Shown: positions 26,883 through 35,687 of the stretch, in pieces
How positions within the stretch are numbered: the stretch's first letter is position 1
How the letters are laid out: every line of letters starts with the position of its first letter
Assembly: GCA_947053345.1 (NCBI GenBank)
Contig: CAMRSM010000008.1
Span: 57,205-121,204 of the forward strand
Direction: 5' to 3'
DNA length: 64,000 nt
DNA from: an uncultured Lachnospiraceae bacterium
Lineage (GTDB): Bacteria > Bacillota > Clostridia > Lachnospirales > Lachnospiraceae
The notes under the pieces: generated by a model
Told to the model about the DNA's origin: nothing
Seen by the model: only the letters and a program-made list of their open reading frames with translations
Databases searched by the model: none
Translations under genes and position numbers: made by a program

Positions 26883-28247
26883 TTAAAACCCGAACGGAAG
26901 TTTAAAACCCCTGCGCTTTCCCTTCCCTCCCATAATACCGGACATCTGTTTCATCATCTTGCGTGTCTGCTCAAACTGCTTCATCACACGGTTGACCTCG
27001 CTGATGTCCACGCCGGCCCCCCCCGCAATCCTCTTTTTGCGCGGCGGGTTGATGATATCCGGGTTCGCGCGCTCCTTCGGTGTCATGGAGTAGATGATCG
27101 CCTCCATCTTTTTCATCGCCGTCTCACCCTCGCCGAGCGCGTCGTCGTCAAGCTTCGCGCCGCCCATCATATTGCCCGGCAGCATCTTCATGATCTCCGC
27201 CATGCCGCCCATTTTCTTCATCTGCTGCATCTGGTCGAGGAAATCATTAAAATCAAATTCCGCCTTGCGGATCTTTTTCTCAAGCTCCTTTGCCTTCTCC
27301 TCGTCGTACTCCGCCTGTACCTTGTCGATCAGGGTGAGGACATCTCCCATGCCGAGGATTCTGGATGCCATGCGGTCCGGATAAAACTGCTCCACATCCG
27401 AGAGTTTCTCGCCTGTACCGATGTATAAAATCGGCTTGCCCGTCACCGCGCGGATAGAAAGCGCCGCACCGCCGCGGGTATCACTGTCAAGCTTTGTCAA
27501 GATCACGCCTGTGATCTCGATCTTTGCATTAAACGTCTCTGACACATTCACGGCATCCTGTCCGGTCATCGCATCAACGACCAGGACCGTGTGGTCAACC
27601 TGCACATTCTCCTTGATCCGGACAAGCTCATCCATCATCCCCTCGTCGATGTGCAGACGGCCCGCCGTATCAATGAGGAGGATATTCTGCCCGTTTTCCT
27701 TCGCATGCTGCACGGCCGCTTTCACAATATCGACCGGTTTGTGGTTCGTCCCCATCGAAAAGACCGGGACATCCTGCTTCTTTGCGTTGACAGTCAGCTG
27801 CTCGATCGCCGCCGGACGGTAAATGTCACAGGCAACGAGAAGCGGCTTCCTTCCTTTTGACTTAAATTTCCCGGCAAGCTTTGCGACCATCGTCGTCTTG
27901 CCCGCGCCCTGTAAACCGCACATCATAATAACGGTAATCTCGTTTGCCGGCTTTAGCGTGATCTCGGTCGTCTCGTCCCCCATCAGGCGGATGAGCTCCT
28001 CGTTCACAATCTTGATGACCATCTGCCCCGGGGTCAGGCTCGATAAAACCTCCTCGCCGACCGCCCGCTCCTGGACGGAAGCGACAAAATTCTTTACCAC
28101 CTTGAAATTGACATCCGCCTCCAAAAGCGCCATCTTGACTTCCTTCAATGCCGCCTTGACATCCGCCTCGGAGAGCTTCCCCTTGCCGCGCAGGTTTTTA
28201 AATACATTCTGAAGTTTTTCCGACAAGCTCTCAAATGCCATAACCAA
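26883..28247 (-). CDS. ffh: Signal recognition particle protein Ffh
   Basis: MMCGLQGAGKTTMVAKLAGKFK; M domain at C-terminus. Confidence 0.99.
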   Translation of the reverse strand: MVMAFESLSEKLQNVFKNLRGKGKLSEADVKAALKEVKMALLEADVNFKVVKNFVASVQERAVGEEVLSSLTPGQMVIKIVNEELIRLMGDETTEITLKPANEITVIMMCGLQGAGKTTMVAKLAGKFKSKGRKPLLVACDIYRPAAIEQLTVNAKKQDVPVFSMGTNHKPVDIVKAAVQHAKENGQNILLIDTAGRLHIDEGMMDELVRIKENVQVDHTVLVVDAMTGQDAVNVSETFNAKIEITGVILTKLDSDTRGGAALSIRAVTGKPILYIGTGEKLSDVEQFYPDRMASRILGMGDVLTLIDKVQAEYDEEKAKELEKKIRKAEFDFNDFLDQMQQMKKMGGMAEIMKMLPGNMMGGAKLDDDALGEGETAMKKMEAIIYSMTPKERANPDIINPPRKKRIAGGAGVDISEVNRVMKQFEQTRKMMKQMSGIMGGKGKRRGFKLPFGF

Positions 28248-28262
28248 TCCTCTATTCTGAAT

Positions 28263-28664
28263 CTATAACTCTGACAGGATGCGCTCCGCGCGGGATACAA
28301 TCTCCCGGATGCGCCCCACATCGCCCGTCTGTGTGATTTCCCCTGAAATCTGCTGTATCTCCCCGACTAACTGCTTTGCACCCTCAAATTTTTTTGCCAG
28401 ATGGAGTTTTTCCTCATATCCGCGCAGCGCCTTTGTACAGCGCTTGATGGCATCGTGCACCCCCTGGCGGCTCATCCCGGTGTTATCCGCAATCTCAGCC
28501 AGTGAAAGATCATTTAAAATGTAATCCTCAAAAATCTGTTTTTTGTGGTCCCCTAAGAGCTCGCCATAAAAATCATACAGCATCGAAAGCTCAAAAACCT
28601 CCTGCAGCTTTTCTGCCGTACCGGCAAAAGCTCCCGAACCGCCCTTTGCTTTTCCTGTCTCCAT
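28263..28664 (-). CDS. ylxM: YlxM family DNA-binding protein (UPF0122)
   Basis: LSMLYDFYGELLGDHKKQIFEDYILNDLSLAEIADNTGMSRQGVHDAIKR. Confidence 0.95.
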   Translation of the reverse strand: METGKAKGGSGAFAGTAEKLQEVFELSMLYDFYGELLGDHKKQIFEDYILNDLSLAEIADNTGMSRQGVHDAIKRCTKALRGYEEKLHLAKKFEGAKQLVGEIQQISGEITQTGDVGRIREIVSRAERILSEL

Positions 28665-28670
28665 AAAGCA

Positions 28671-28701
28671 CCACCTGTAAAGCTTTTTTCTTTACAGGTG
28701 G
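28671..28701 (-). promoter_or_regulatory. Perfect 12-bp hairpin just 5' of ylxM; distal arm contains the SD-like sequence
   Basis: Minus strand CCACCTGTAAAG-aaaaaag-CTTTACAGGTGG-TGCTTT-ATG. Confidence 0.6.
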
Positions 28702-28739
28702 CAGTATAACGGATATGCAACAGTTTGTCAAGTGTTTTT

Positions 28740-30107
28740 TTATTTTATTACGTCAACTTCCGTGATCCCGTAATACGCAAACACTGCGGGAACATCCTGT
28801 CCGATCTCCTCCCCGCTGACAACTACGGGGATGGCAGGCGGGCAATGCACCGCAGCGGCTCCCATCACCCGCCCCGCCGACGCAAAAGCCGGGATGCGTT
28901 CCTGCGGCGCAAAGACCGCATCCCGCACGCCAAGCACCCGGCGCGGCGGCAAGAATTCCGGCGCTCTGCGCGGGATAGGGGGTTTTGGCGGGATGCCTTC
29001 CATACAGGAAAGTAATCTTGCAAAATCTTCCCGTGTATTTTCCGGCGCAGCCATAAAAACGAGGGCATCCGGGTCGGCATACTCACATTCCACGCCCGAA
29101 GCGCGCAAAAGGCCTGCCAGTTCCCCGCCCAAATACCCGCACTTTGCCGTCTCCAACGTAAGTTTTAACGGTTCGGTATACGCCGCCTTCCAGCCAAGCA
29201 CCAAAAGCCTGCCCCGCAGTACTTCCATATCCTGTGCACATGCGGCCAGCCGCTGCCTGTACCCCTGTGCCAGATAGCGGTTCGCTAAGTCAAGGGACTG
29301 CAAGATCAGGTAGGACGGGCTTGTGGATCCAAACAGCGCAAGTGCCTGGCGCGCGTTTTTCTCCGCATCGCAGCCAATGTCCGCCATAGCCTGGTACCCA
29401 ATATGCAGATAAGCCCCCCCGGTCAACACCGGCAGGGTCTTGTGGGCGGAATCACAGCAAAGGTCGGCTCCCATATCCATCGGATGCGCGGGAAGCGGAA
29501 GAAAATGCAGGTATGCCCCGTGTGCGTTATCTACCAAAAGGAGAGTCCCGTAAGCATGTGCGGTATCGGCAAGCGCACCGATCTCAAGCATCCCGCCGAG
29601 ATAGTCGGGGCTTGTCACATAGACCGCGGCAGGCGGGGCCGCAAGCCCGTCAAGTACCGCGGAAAGTCCCTGTGCCGTGACCGGGCAGGCACAAAGTCTG
29701 TTCTCCTGCGGTGCGTTCCCCCAGAGCCAGACAATATCAAAATCAAGCAAAGCAGCCGCCGTCAAAAAAGCCTTGTGTGCGTTCCGTGCCGCCACAATGA
29801 CCGGCCGCGTTTTTGCAGCAGCCCTCTCCCGCTGACGCGCCAGCGCCAAACACAACATGGCACGGATGACATGCGAGGAACCTTCCGTGGAATAAAACGT
29901 CGCACCCGTCCCGAAAAGAAGGGTGGCGTTTTTTTCACTCTCCCGGATGATCCCTTCCGCCTCGTACAAAGAATCCGCCCCTGCTATCTCGGTAATATCA
30001 AGCATCTCCACACCAAGCGGCCCTATCCCTTTATGTCCCGGCATATGAAAACGCGAAACCCCGCTTTTTGCATAGCTTTGCACAAAGTCATAAACTGGTG
30101 TTTCCAT
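28740..30107 (-). CDS. Aminotransferase class I/II-fold PLP-dependent Orn/Lys/Arg decarboxylase
   Basis: METPVYDFVQSYAKSGVSRFHMPGHKG; DSAHKTLPVLTGGAYLH PLP-lysine motif; start trimmed from ORF-track 30392 to METPVY. Confidence 0.9.
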   Translation of the reverse strand: METPVYDFVQSYAKSGVSRFHMPGHKGIGPLGVEMLDITEIAGADSLYEAEGIIRESEKNATLLFGTGATFYSTEGSSHVIRAMLCLALARQRERAAAKTRPVIVAARNAHKAFLTAAALLDFDIVWLWGNAPQENRLCACPVTAQGLSAVLDGLAAPPAAVYVTSPDYLGGMLEIGALADTAHAYGTLLLVDNAHGAYLHFLPLPAHPMDMGADLCCDSAHKTLPVLTGGAYLHIGYQAMADIGCDAEKNARQALALFGSTSPSYLILQSLDLANRYLAQGYRQRLAACAQDMEVLRGRLLVLGWKAAYTEPLKLTLETAKCGYLGGELAGLLRASGVECEYADPDALVFMAAPENTREDFARLLSCMEGIPPKPPIPRRAPEFLPPRRVLGVRDAVFAPQERIPAFASAGRVMGAAAVHCPPAIPVVVSGEEIGQDVPAVFAYYGITEVDVIK

Positions 30108-30117
30108 CTTCCACCCG

Positions 30118-31503
30118 CTATTCCTGCCGCGGCAGGGCATCCGCCACCTGCAACATGACGGCACATTCCATCCGCTTTTTAAACAGCTCGCAGCCTGCCG
30201 CGTAAATGCCGGAGACCGAACCGGCCGCATGGTACGCGTTCGCCGCACATCCCCCGGAACAATATAGTTTCGCCCAGCAATCCTCACATTCCTTTCGTGT
30301 GTAAGCGTTGCACGCGCAGAATTCCTCCTGTGCGCCATGATTTGAAATACCGTTCCAGATATCCCCCAGCTTATATTTTTCCTCGCCGACAAACTGATGG
30401 CACGGGTAAAGATCCCCCCACGGTGTCACTGCCATATATTCCGTGCCGGAACCGCAGCCGGAAATCCTCTTATATATGCATGGTCCTTTTGTCAGGTCGA
30501 TCATGTAATGGTAGAAGGTAAATTCTTTTCCCTCTCTTTTTGCGTCGAGCATTTTTTGCGCCAAAAGTTCATATTCCTTTAGGACAACCGTAAGATCCTC
30601 CTGTGTGAGCGCCGCAGGATCCGCCGGCGCACAGACCACAGGCTCCATGCTCAGCTCCGTAAAACCAAGCCTTAACATCTCGTCAATATCCCTTGTAAAA
30701 TCCGGGTTCTGGTGGGTAAAGGTTCCCCGCATATAATAATTCTTCCCGCCGCGCGCCGCCACAAGTTTCTGGAATTTCGGGACGATCCGGTCAAAACTCC
30801 CGTTACCCGCGTAATCCACGCGCAGCCGGTCATGGACTTCTTTGCGCCCATCCAGGCTCAAAACCACATTGCTCATCTCGCGGTTGGCAAAATCAATCAC
30901 ATCATCGTCGATTAACATCCCGTTGGTTGTCAAAGTAAAACGGAAATTTTTACGGTGCTCTTTTTCCACACTGCGCGCGTATAGGACGAGCTGTTTGACA
31001 ACCTCCCAGTTCATAAGCGGTTCCCCGCCGAAAAAATCCACCTCCAGATTGGTGCGGCTGCCCGAATGTTCGATCAGAAAATCAAGCGCACGCTTTCCGG
31101 TCTCGAAACTCATCAGCGCACGCTCGCCGTGATATTTCCCCTGGCTTGCAAAACAGTACGCACAATTTAAATTGCAGGTGTGCGCGACATGCAGGCAGAG
31201 AGCCTTGACCACATTCCCGGAGCGCTCCTTAAACTCATTTGCAAGCGGCGCGTATGTATCCGGTGTAAATAATTTCCCCTGCTGTTTCAGTTTTGCCACA
31301 TCCGCGAGGCAAAGCCGTATTTCCTCCCTTGTCACATCCTCCCTGCCGCGGTATTTTTCAAGTATCTGCGCTGTGATCTCCTCCTCTGTTTTTTCCTCGT
31401 AAAGTCCAATGATATCGTACGCCACCTCGTCGACCGCGTGGACCGACCCGGAGCAGGTGTCGAGTACGATATGATAACCGTTTAATTTATATTGATGTAC
31501 CAT
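30118..31503 (-). CDS. scfB: SCIFF (six-cysteine) radical SAM maturase with SPASM domain
   Basis: CLHVAHTCNLNCAYCFASQGKYHG; C-terminal CACNAYTRKECEDCWAKLYCSGGCAANAY; adjacent to SCIFF precursor; start MVHQYK at 31503 with SD. Confidence 0.93.
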   Translation of the reverse strand: MVHQYKLNGYHIVLDTCSGSVHAVDEVAYDIIGLYEEKTEEEITAQILEKYRGREDVTREEIRLCLADVAKLKQQGKLFTPDTYAPLANEFKERSGNVVKALCLHVAHTCNLNCAYCFASQGKYHGERALMSFETGKRALDFLIEHSGSRTNLEVDFFGGEPLMNWEVVKQLVLYARSVEKEHRKNFRFTLTTNGMLIDDDVIDFANREMSNVVLSLDGRKEVHDRLRVDYAGNGSFDRIVPKFQKLVAARGGKNYYMRGTFTHQNPDFTRDIDEMLRLGFTELSMEPVVCAPADPAALTQEDLTVVLKEYELLAQKMLDAKREGKEFTFYHYMIDLTKGPCIYKRISGCGSGTEYMAVTPWGDLYPCHQFVGEEKYKLGDIWNGISNHGAQEEFCACNAYTRKECEDCWAKLYCSGGCAANAYHAAGSVSGIYAAGCELFKKRMECAVMLQVADALPRQE

Positions 31504-31535
31504 TTCCAAATCTCCCTTCCAAAGATTTATATGAA

Positions 31536-31637
31536 AAGGGGGCCGCTGCAAACTACAATCCTCCGCAATATGCGGCGGGGTTCCTTCCGGATACCGCCCC
31601 CCTATTGCGGGGAAATGCCATTTTGCAACAGCCCCTT
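31536..31637 (-). repeat. Nested imperfect palindrome between scfA and scfB
   Basis: AAGGGGGCCGCTGCAAA (31536-31552) vs TTTGCAACAGCCCCTT (31622-31637); CCGCAATA (31563-31570) vs TATTGCGG (31603-31610). Confidence 0.7.
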
Positions 31638-31651
31638 AAAATAACGTTTTA

Positions 31652-31801
31652 CTACCTCTCGTCCTTCTTCTCGCACTTCTGGTTTGCAATACCGCAGCTG
31701 GTCTTGCACGCGGACTGGCAGGAAGTCTGGCACTCACCGCAGCCACCCTTTTTTGCGCTCTCGCAAAGATTTTTGGTTTCCAGGGTCTGAATTCTCTTCA
31801 T
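31652..31801 (-). CDS. scfA: SCIFF ranthipeptide precursor (49 aa): MKRIQTLETKNLCESAKKGGCGECQTSCQSACKTSCGIANQKCEKKDER
   Basis: Not in ORF track (too short); translated by hand; Cys-rich CxxCQTSCQSACKTSC core immediately upstream of scfB. Confidence 0.93.
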   Translation of the reverse strand: MKRIQTLETKNLCESAKKGGCGECQTSCQSACKTSCGIANQKCEKKDER

Positions 31802-32018
31802 AGTACTCTCTCCAATTCTAAATTTAATAAATTATTTCCAAGCAAGTATAGCATAGGAGCCGTAAAAAGTCAAGGACAAAGCCCGGTGCAAAAAATATCC
31901 GGTCCGCAAATGCCGCGCTGCCGGATATTTCTCATGGAACCACGCATCCCTGCAGAGGCTGCTTTTCTCACAGCCCCCCACAAAAACGCCATTCGGATTT
32001 TAATGATTTCTCTGGGAT

Positions 32019-32492
32019 TTAGCAGCAGGAAAAACCGTTCTGGGCTTCGCCGTTGATGACCGGATAAGCCATCCCCTCGGTTACATTGATATAGATTTCA
32101 AGAGTTTTGATCGAGGATTCCCTCTTGCCGGATGCCACCCAGTTTTTCTTTGCGATCTCCGCAACATTTTTTGTCTCGATATTCTTGCCCTCAAACTGGA
32201 TGATGACTGCAGCCTCGGCATTCTTTGCCGCGCGGCCTGTCTTTTTTCCCTCCGCAATCTTTTTCTCTACCTTCTCGGCAGCTTTCTTTATCGTTTTCTT
32301 TGCCTCCGCTTTTTTTGCCTCGGCCTTCGCCTTCGTGGAACCGGCAGGACGGCCTACCTTCCTGGCTGGTTTTGTTTCCTCCGCCACAGCTGCAACTGCC
32401 TCTTCCTGCACTGCCGGTTTTGTCTCCACTGCTGCTGTATCTTTCTCTGCCGCTACATTCGCCGGGAGCGGATTCTTTCTTGGTCTTCCCAT
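32019..32492 (-). CDS. DUF6465-like protein with AT-hook-like GRPRKNP/GRPAGS motifs and Lys/Ala-rich linker
   Basis: MGRPRKNP..KVGRPAGSTKAKAEAKKAEAKKTIKKAAEK..VIIQFEGKNIETKNV; start trimmed to 32492. Confidence 0.65.
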   Translation of the reverse strand: MGRPRKNPLPANVAAEKDTAAVETKPAVQEEAVAAVAEETKPARKVGRPAGSTKAKAEAKKAEAKKTIKKAAEKVEKKIAEGKKTGRAAKNAEAAVIIQFEGKNIETKNVAEIAKKNWVASGKRESSIKTLEIYINVTEGMAYPVINGEAQNGFSCC

Positions 32493-32673
32493 AAACCATC
32501 TCTCCTTTTCTGCGCTGCTTTTCCTATACAGCCCCGTGTCAGCAGCGCAGACACGGAGTGCTGTGTGATAATTCACACCCTGTTTTATTTCTAAAAATAA
32601 CCGCCATCTATTTCACCCACGGATTATGTAATAGAAATATTCCTTTGCAACAGGTTGATTGTTTACGCAAAGA

Positions 32674-32702
32674 ATAATATTACAAAGTTCCGGAAAATGC
32701 AA
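32674..32702 (-). promoter_or_regulatory. Promoter TTGCAT-N17-TATTAT for the DUF6465-like gene
   Basis: Correct spacing, minus strand. Confidence 0.6.
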
Positions 32703-32787
32703 GTGAAAATTTAATAATTTTGTAAGAATTATTTATTTTAATAAAAATATCCCTTTTTTTCCGCTGTTTTTTATTGTTATTTTATTA

Positions 32788-33783
32788 TTAATGCAGGACT
32801 TCCCGGTAAACCCGCAAAACATTTTTATAAAAGATCCCCTCGATCTGCTCCTGCCCAAACCCGGCTTTCCACAGCGCGTCCTCAAGCATCGGCAGGCAGG
32901 AGGCATCGTAAAGTTCGTGGTTGGTCGCAATGCCGTCAAAATCGGAACCAAGACCGATACATCCGCACCCCGCGACCTTCCGGATATGCACGATGTGCTC
33001 TACCGCCTGTGCGATGGTCGCGTATACTTTTTCTTCCGGCTCGTACCGGTGCAGGAAGGAAGGCTCATAATTGATTCCTGTCACCCCGCCGCACTCCGCC
33101 AATACTTTTAACATATCATCCGTCAGGTTGCGGACATTGCCGCATACGGCGCGGGCATTCGAATGGCTGGCAACAAACGGTTTCTTCGAATATTTTGCCA
33201 CATCGTAAAAACCTGCGTCCGAGAGGTGGGAAACATCGACGATCATGCCAAGCCGTTCCATTTCCTGCACAAATTCAATCCCGGCCGGTGTCAGGCCATT
33301 TTCCGTATCCGGCACACCATAAGCAGCTTCCTTTCTCCGGTTGGGGAAACCGAGTTCATTCGGGTAATTCCAAGTCAGGGTCAGCATCCGCACACCGAGG
33401 CGGTAAAAATCACGCAAAAACGCCGGATTCCCTTTGCAGGTTCCGCCCTCCTCGACCGTTAACAGGGCGGACATCCTGCCGCCCTCCATATTCCTTATAA
33501 TATCATCATAACTCCTTACCGGGGCAATCAGGTCGCTGTTCGCCGCCAGTTCCGTATAAAATGTGTCCGCCAGTTCCATGCACCACTCAAACGGGTTTTC
33601 TCTTTTTTTCATTTCCACGAACAGGGCAAAATTCTGCACAAGGTAATCCCCTTTTTTCATTTTTTCAAGATCAATGTGCAGATTGTTTTTCCGCAGTGCG
33701 GTGCCCTTTGGCGTATCAGATTTCCGGTCGTACAAAATCTCTGATATTGTGTCGCAATGCATATCCGCAACTTTCATACGCAT
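32788..33783 (-). CDS. Membrane dipeptidase (peptidase M19 family)
   Basis: VADMHCDTISEIL; MIVDVSHLSDAGFYDVAKYSKKPFVASHSNAR; IGLGSDFDGI. Confidence 0.93.
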   Translation of the reverse strand: MRMKVADMHCDTISEILYDRKSDTPKGTALRKNNLHIDLEKMKKGDYLVQNFALFVEMKKRENPFEWCMELADTFYTELAANSDLIAPVRSYDDIIRNMEGGRMSALLTVEEGGTCKGNPAFLRDFYRLGVRMLTLTWNYPNELGFPNRRKEAAYGVPDTENGLTPAGIEFVQEMERLGMIVDVSHLSDAGFYDVAKYSKKPFVASHSNARAVCGNVRNLTDDMLKVLAECGGVTGINYEPSFLHRYEPEEKVYATIAQAVEHIVHIRKVAGCGCIGLGSDFDGIATNHELYDASCLPMLEDALWKAGFGQEQIEGIFYKNVLRVYREVLH

Positions 33784-33866
33784 CCATCCTTTCTCAAAAT
33801 AAAAATGATCCGCTCCCTTTTTTCCGGTGTATCCCTTTCGTGGTATCCGCTCCCGCGTCCTGCGGA

Positions 33867-34340
33867 TCAAAAAACCGTAAGATCCGCATACTTTGCCCCA
33901 AGATAGCAGATCAGTTTTTCCCTCTCAGTGAAAAGCTGGCCGCCGCGCACCCCCGCACTGATACTGACCCGGTCAAAAAGTTCCGCCGTGTTATCAAAAT
34001 ATGTCGGGAATTTCTTCTTCATGCCAACCGGCGAACAACCGCCCCGGATATAACCGGTCAAACCGAGAAGTTCTTTCACATGCACCAGCTCAATTTTTTT
34101 ATCGCCCACAGCTTTCGCCGCTTTTTTTAGGTCAAGTTCTTTCGCGGCAGGGATGCAGAATACAAGATAACCGCATTTATCCCCCTTCGCCACAAGCGTC
34201 TTAAATACCTGCTCTGGCGGCAGCCCGGTCTGTTTTGCCACATGGATCCCAGCAAGGTTATTTTCGTCCACTTCATATTCTAAAAGTTCATAATCAATCT
34301 TCGCCTGTGCCAACAGGCGCATCGCATTCGTTTTTACCAT
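33867..34340 (-). CDS. ybaK: Cys-tRNA(Pro)/Cys-tRNA(Cys) deacylase YbaK family
   Basis: TGLPPEQVFKTLVAKGDKCGYLVFCIPAAKELDLKKAAKAVG..GYIRGGCSPVGMKKKFPTY. Confidence 0.93.
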   Translation of the reverse strand: MVKTNAMRLLAQAKIDYELLEYEVDENNLAGIHVAKQTGLPPEQVFKTLVAKGDKCGYLVFCIPAAKELDLKKAAKAVGDKKIELVHVKELLGLTGYIRGGCSPVGMKKKFPTYFDNTAELFDRVSISAGVRGGQLFTEREKLICYLGAKYADLTVF

Positions 34341-35592
34341 GAAAAACCATCCCTTCCTCATGCAGCGGGCGGCGGACTTTTTTGCGGGTGATCTCGACAA
34401 GGTGCAGCGGTGTAATATCCACAAGCGTTGTTTTCACCGGGTCTTCGGCAAGGTATTCCCGGAGCGTACGCATCAGCGTATCCACCGCGCCGTCTTCCTG
34501 CATGTCAATAAAATCAACCAGTATGATTCCGGAAAGATTCCGCAGACGGATTTGATAAGCAATCTCTTTTGCCGCCTCCAAATTGATTTTTAAAAAATGC
34601 TTCTCGATTTTTTCGCGCCCCTTCACTGCCTTTCCGGTATTGACATCAATGACCGTCAGGGCTTCCGTCGGTTCGATCACAAGACTTGCGCCGCTCTTTA
34701 GCCAAACTTTTTTCTGCAGGGCTTCCCGAAGGCGGTGCTCCAGCGAGTAAAGCACTTTAAGCGGAAGCTCCTCCTGATAAAGTTTTAGTTTGGAAAGATC
34801 CTCCGTCTGGTACTCCGAAAGGTAAGCGTACATCTGACCATACAGTGCCGGATCGTCCGTGACAAATTCCTCTAGCTGTCCGCTGTATTGGTCGCGCAGA
34901 CCGCAAAGATATGCCGGCAGGGGTTCTTCCAAAACAGAAAAACGCGTCCGGTGGATGCCGTTCAACAACAATTTTTCGTAGCGGCGCTTCAGCCCCGCCA
35001 ATTCTGCCGTAAGCTCCCCTTCCCCCGCCTGCGCCGCGTTGGTGCGCACAATAAAACCGCAGCCGTACCCAGTATCCACGGTGTGCCGCGGCTGCAGGGT
35101 ATCCGCCGGTTCCCGCCCTTGCTCTTGCCTCCCGGCATACCCTGAAAATAATTCCTTCAGGCGGGCGCGCACTGCCGGATCCGTGATTTTTGACGATACA
35201 CCGACCCCGCTCTTTCCGTGGATCAAAACCGCGAATTTTCCGGTCAGGTTAATGTTGGTTGTCACGGAAGCAAGCTTTGATTTGATCGGTTCACGCTCCA
35301 CCTGCACCACAAGTTCGTCCCCCGCATGGATCCTTCCGTCCGGGTGGGTATCTGCAGTGATTGGTGCGGCCGCCTGCCCCAACGCGAGATAGCCCATAAT
35401 TCCCGGTTTTATTTCAACAAATGCCGCATTGATGTTGGAAACGATGTTCGCCACCCTGCCGACATATATCCCGCCGACACGGATTTTCTGCGGTTCCTGT
35501 TCTTCCACCGAAAATTGCACCGGGCGTTTTCCGTCGTAAAGCGCGGAAATAATCTTGTTTTTGCAGGGCGTGATCAACAGTTGATATCCCAT
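34294..35592 (-). CDS. rng: Ribonuclease E/G family protein
   Basis: S1-like GGIYVGRVANIVSNINAAFVEI; EALTVIDVNTGKAVKG; GIILVDFIDM. Confidence 0.94.
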   Translation of the reverse strand: MGYQLLITPCKNKIISALYDGKRPVQFSVEEQEPQKIRVGGIYVGRVANIVSNINAAFVEIKPGIMGYLALGQAAAPITADTHPDGRIHAGDELVVQVEREPIKSKLASVTTNINLTGKFAVLIHGKSGVGVSSKITDPAVRARLKELFSGYAGRQEQGREPADTLQPRHTVDTGYGCGFIVRTNAAQAGEGELTAELAGLKRRYEKLLLNGIHRTRFSVLEEPLPAYLCGLRDQYSGQLEEFVTDDPALYGQMYAYLSEYQTEDLSKLKLYQEELPLKVLYSLEHRLREALQKKVWLKSGASLVIEPTEALTVIDVNTGKAVKGREKIEKHFLKINLEAAKEIAYQIRLRNLSGIILVDFIDMQEDGAVDTLMRTLREYLAEDPVKTTLVDITPLHLVEITRKKVRRPLHEEGMVFHGKNECDAPVGTGED

Positions 35593-35687
35593 GACCGCCT
35601 CCTTAAAGATGATTTGCTCTTTCTTGAATGTTTTTTATGCTCTGCACTGCCAGCCTTGTCCGGATGGCAAATGCACCCCTTCCGGCC

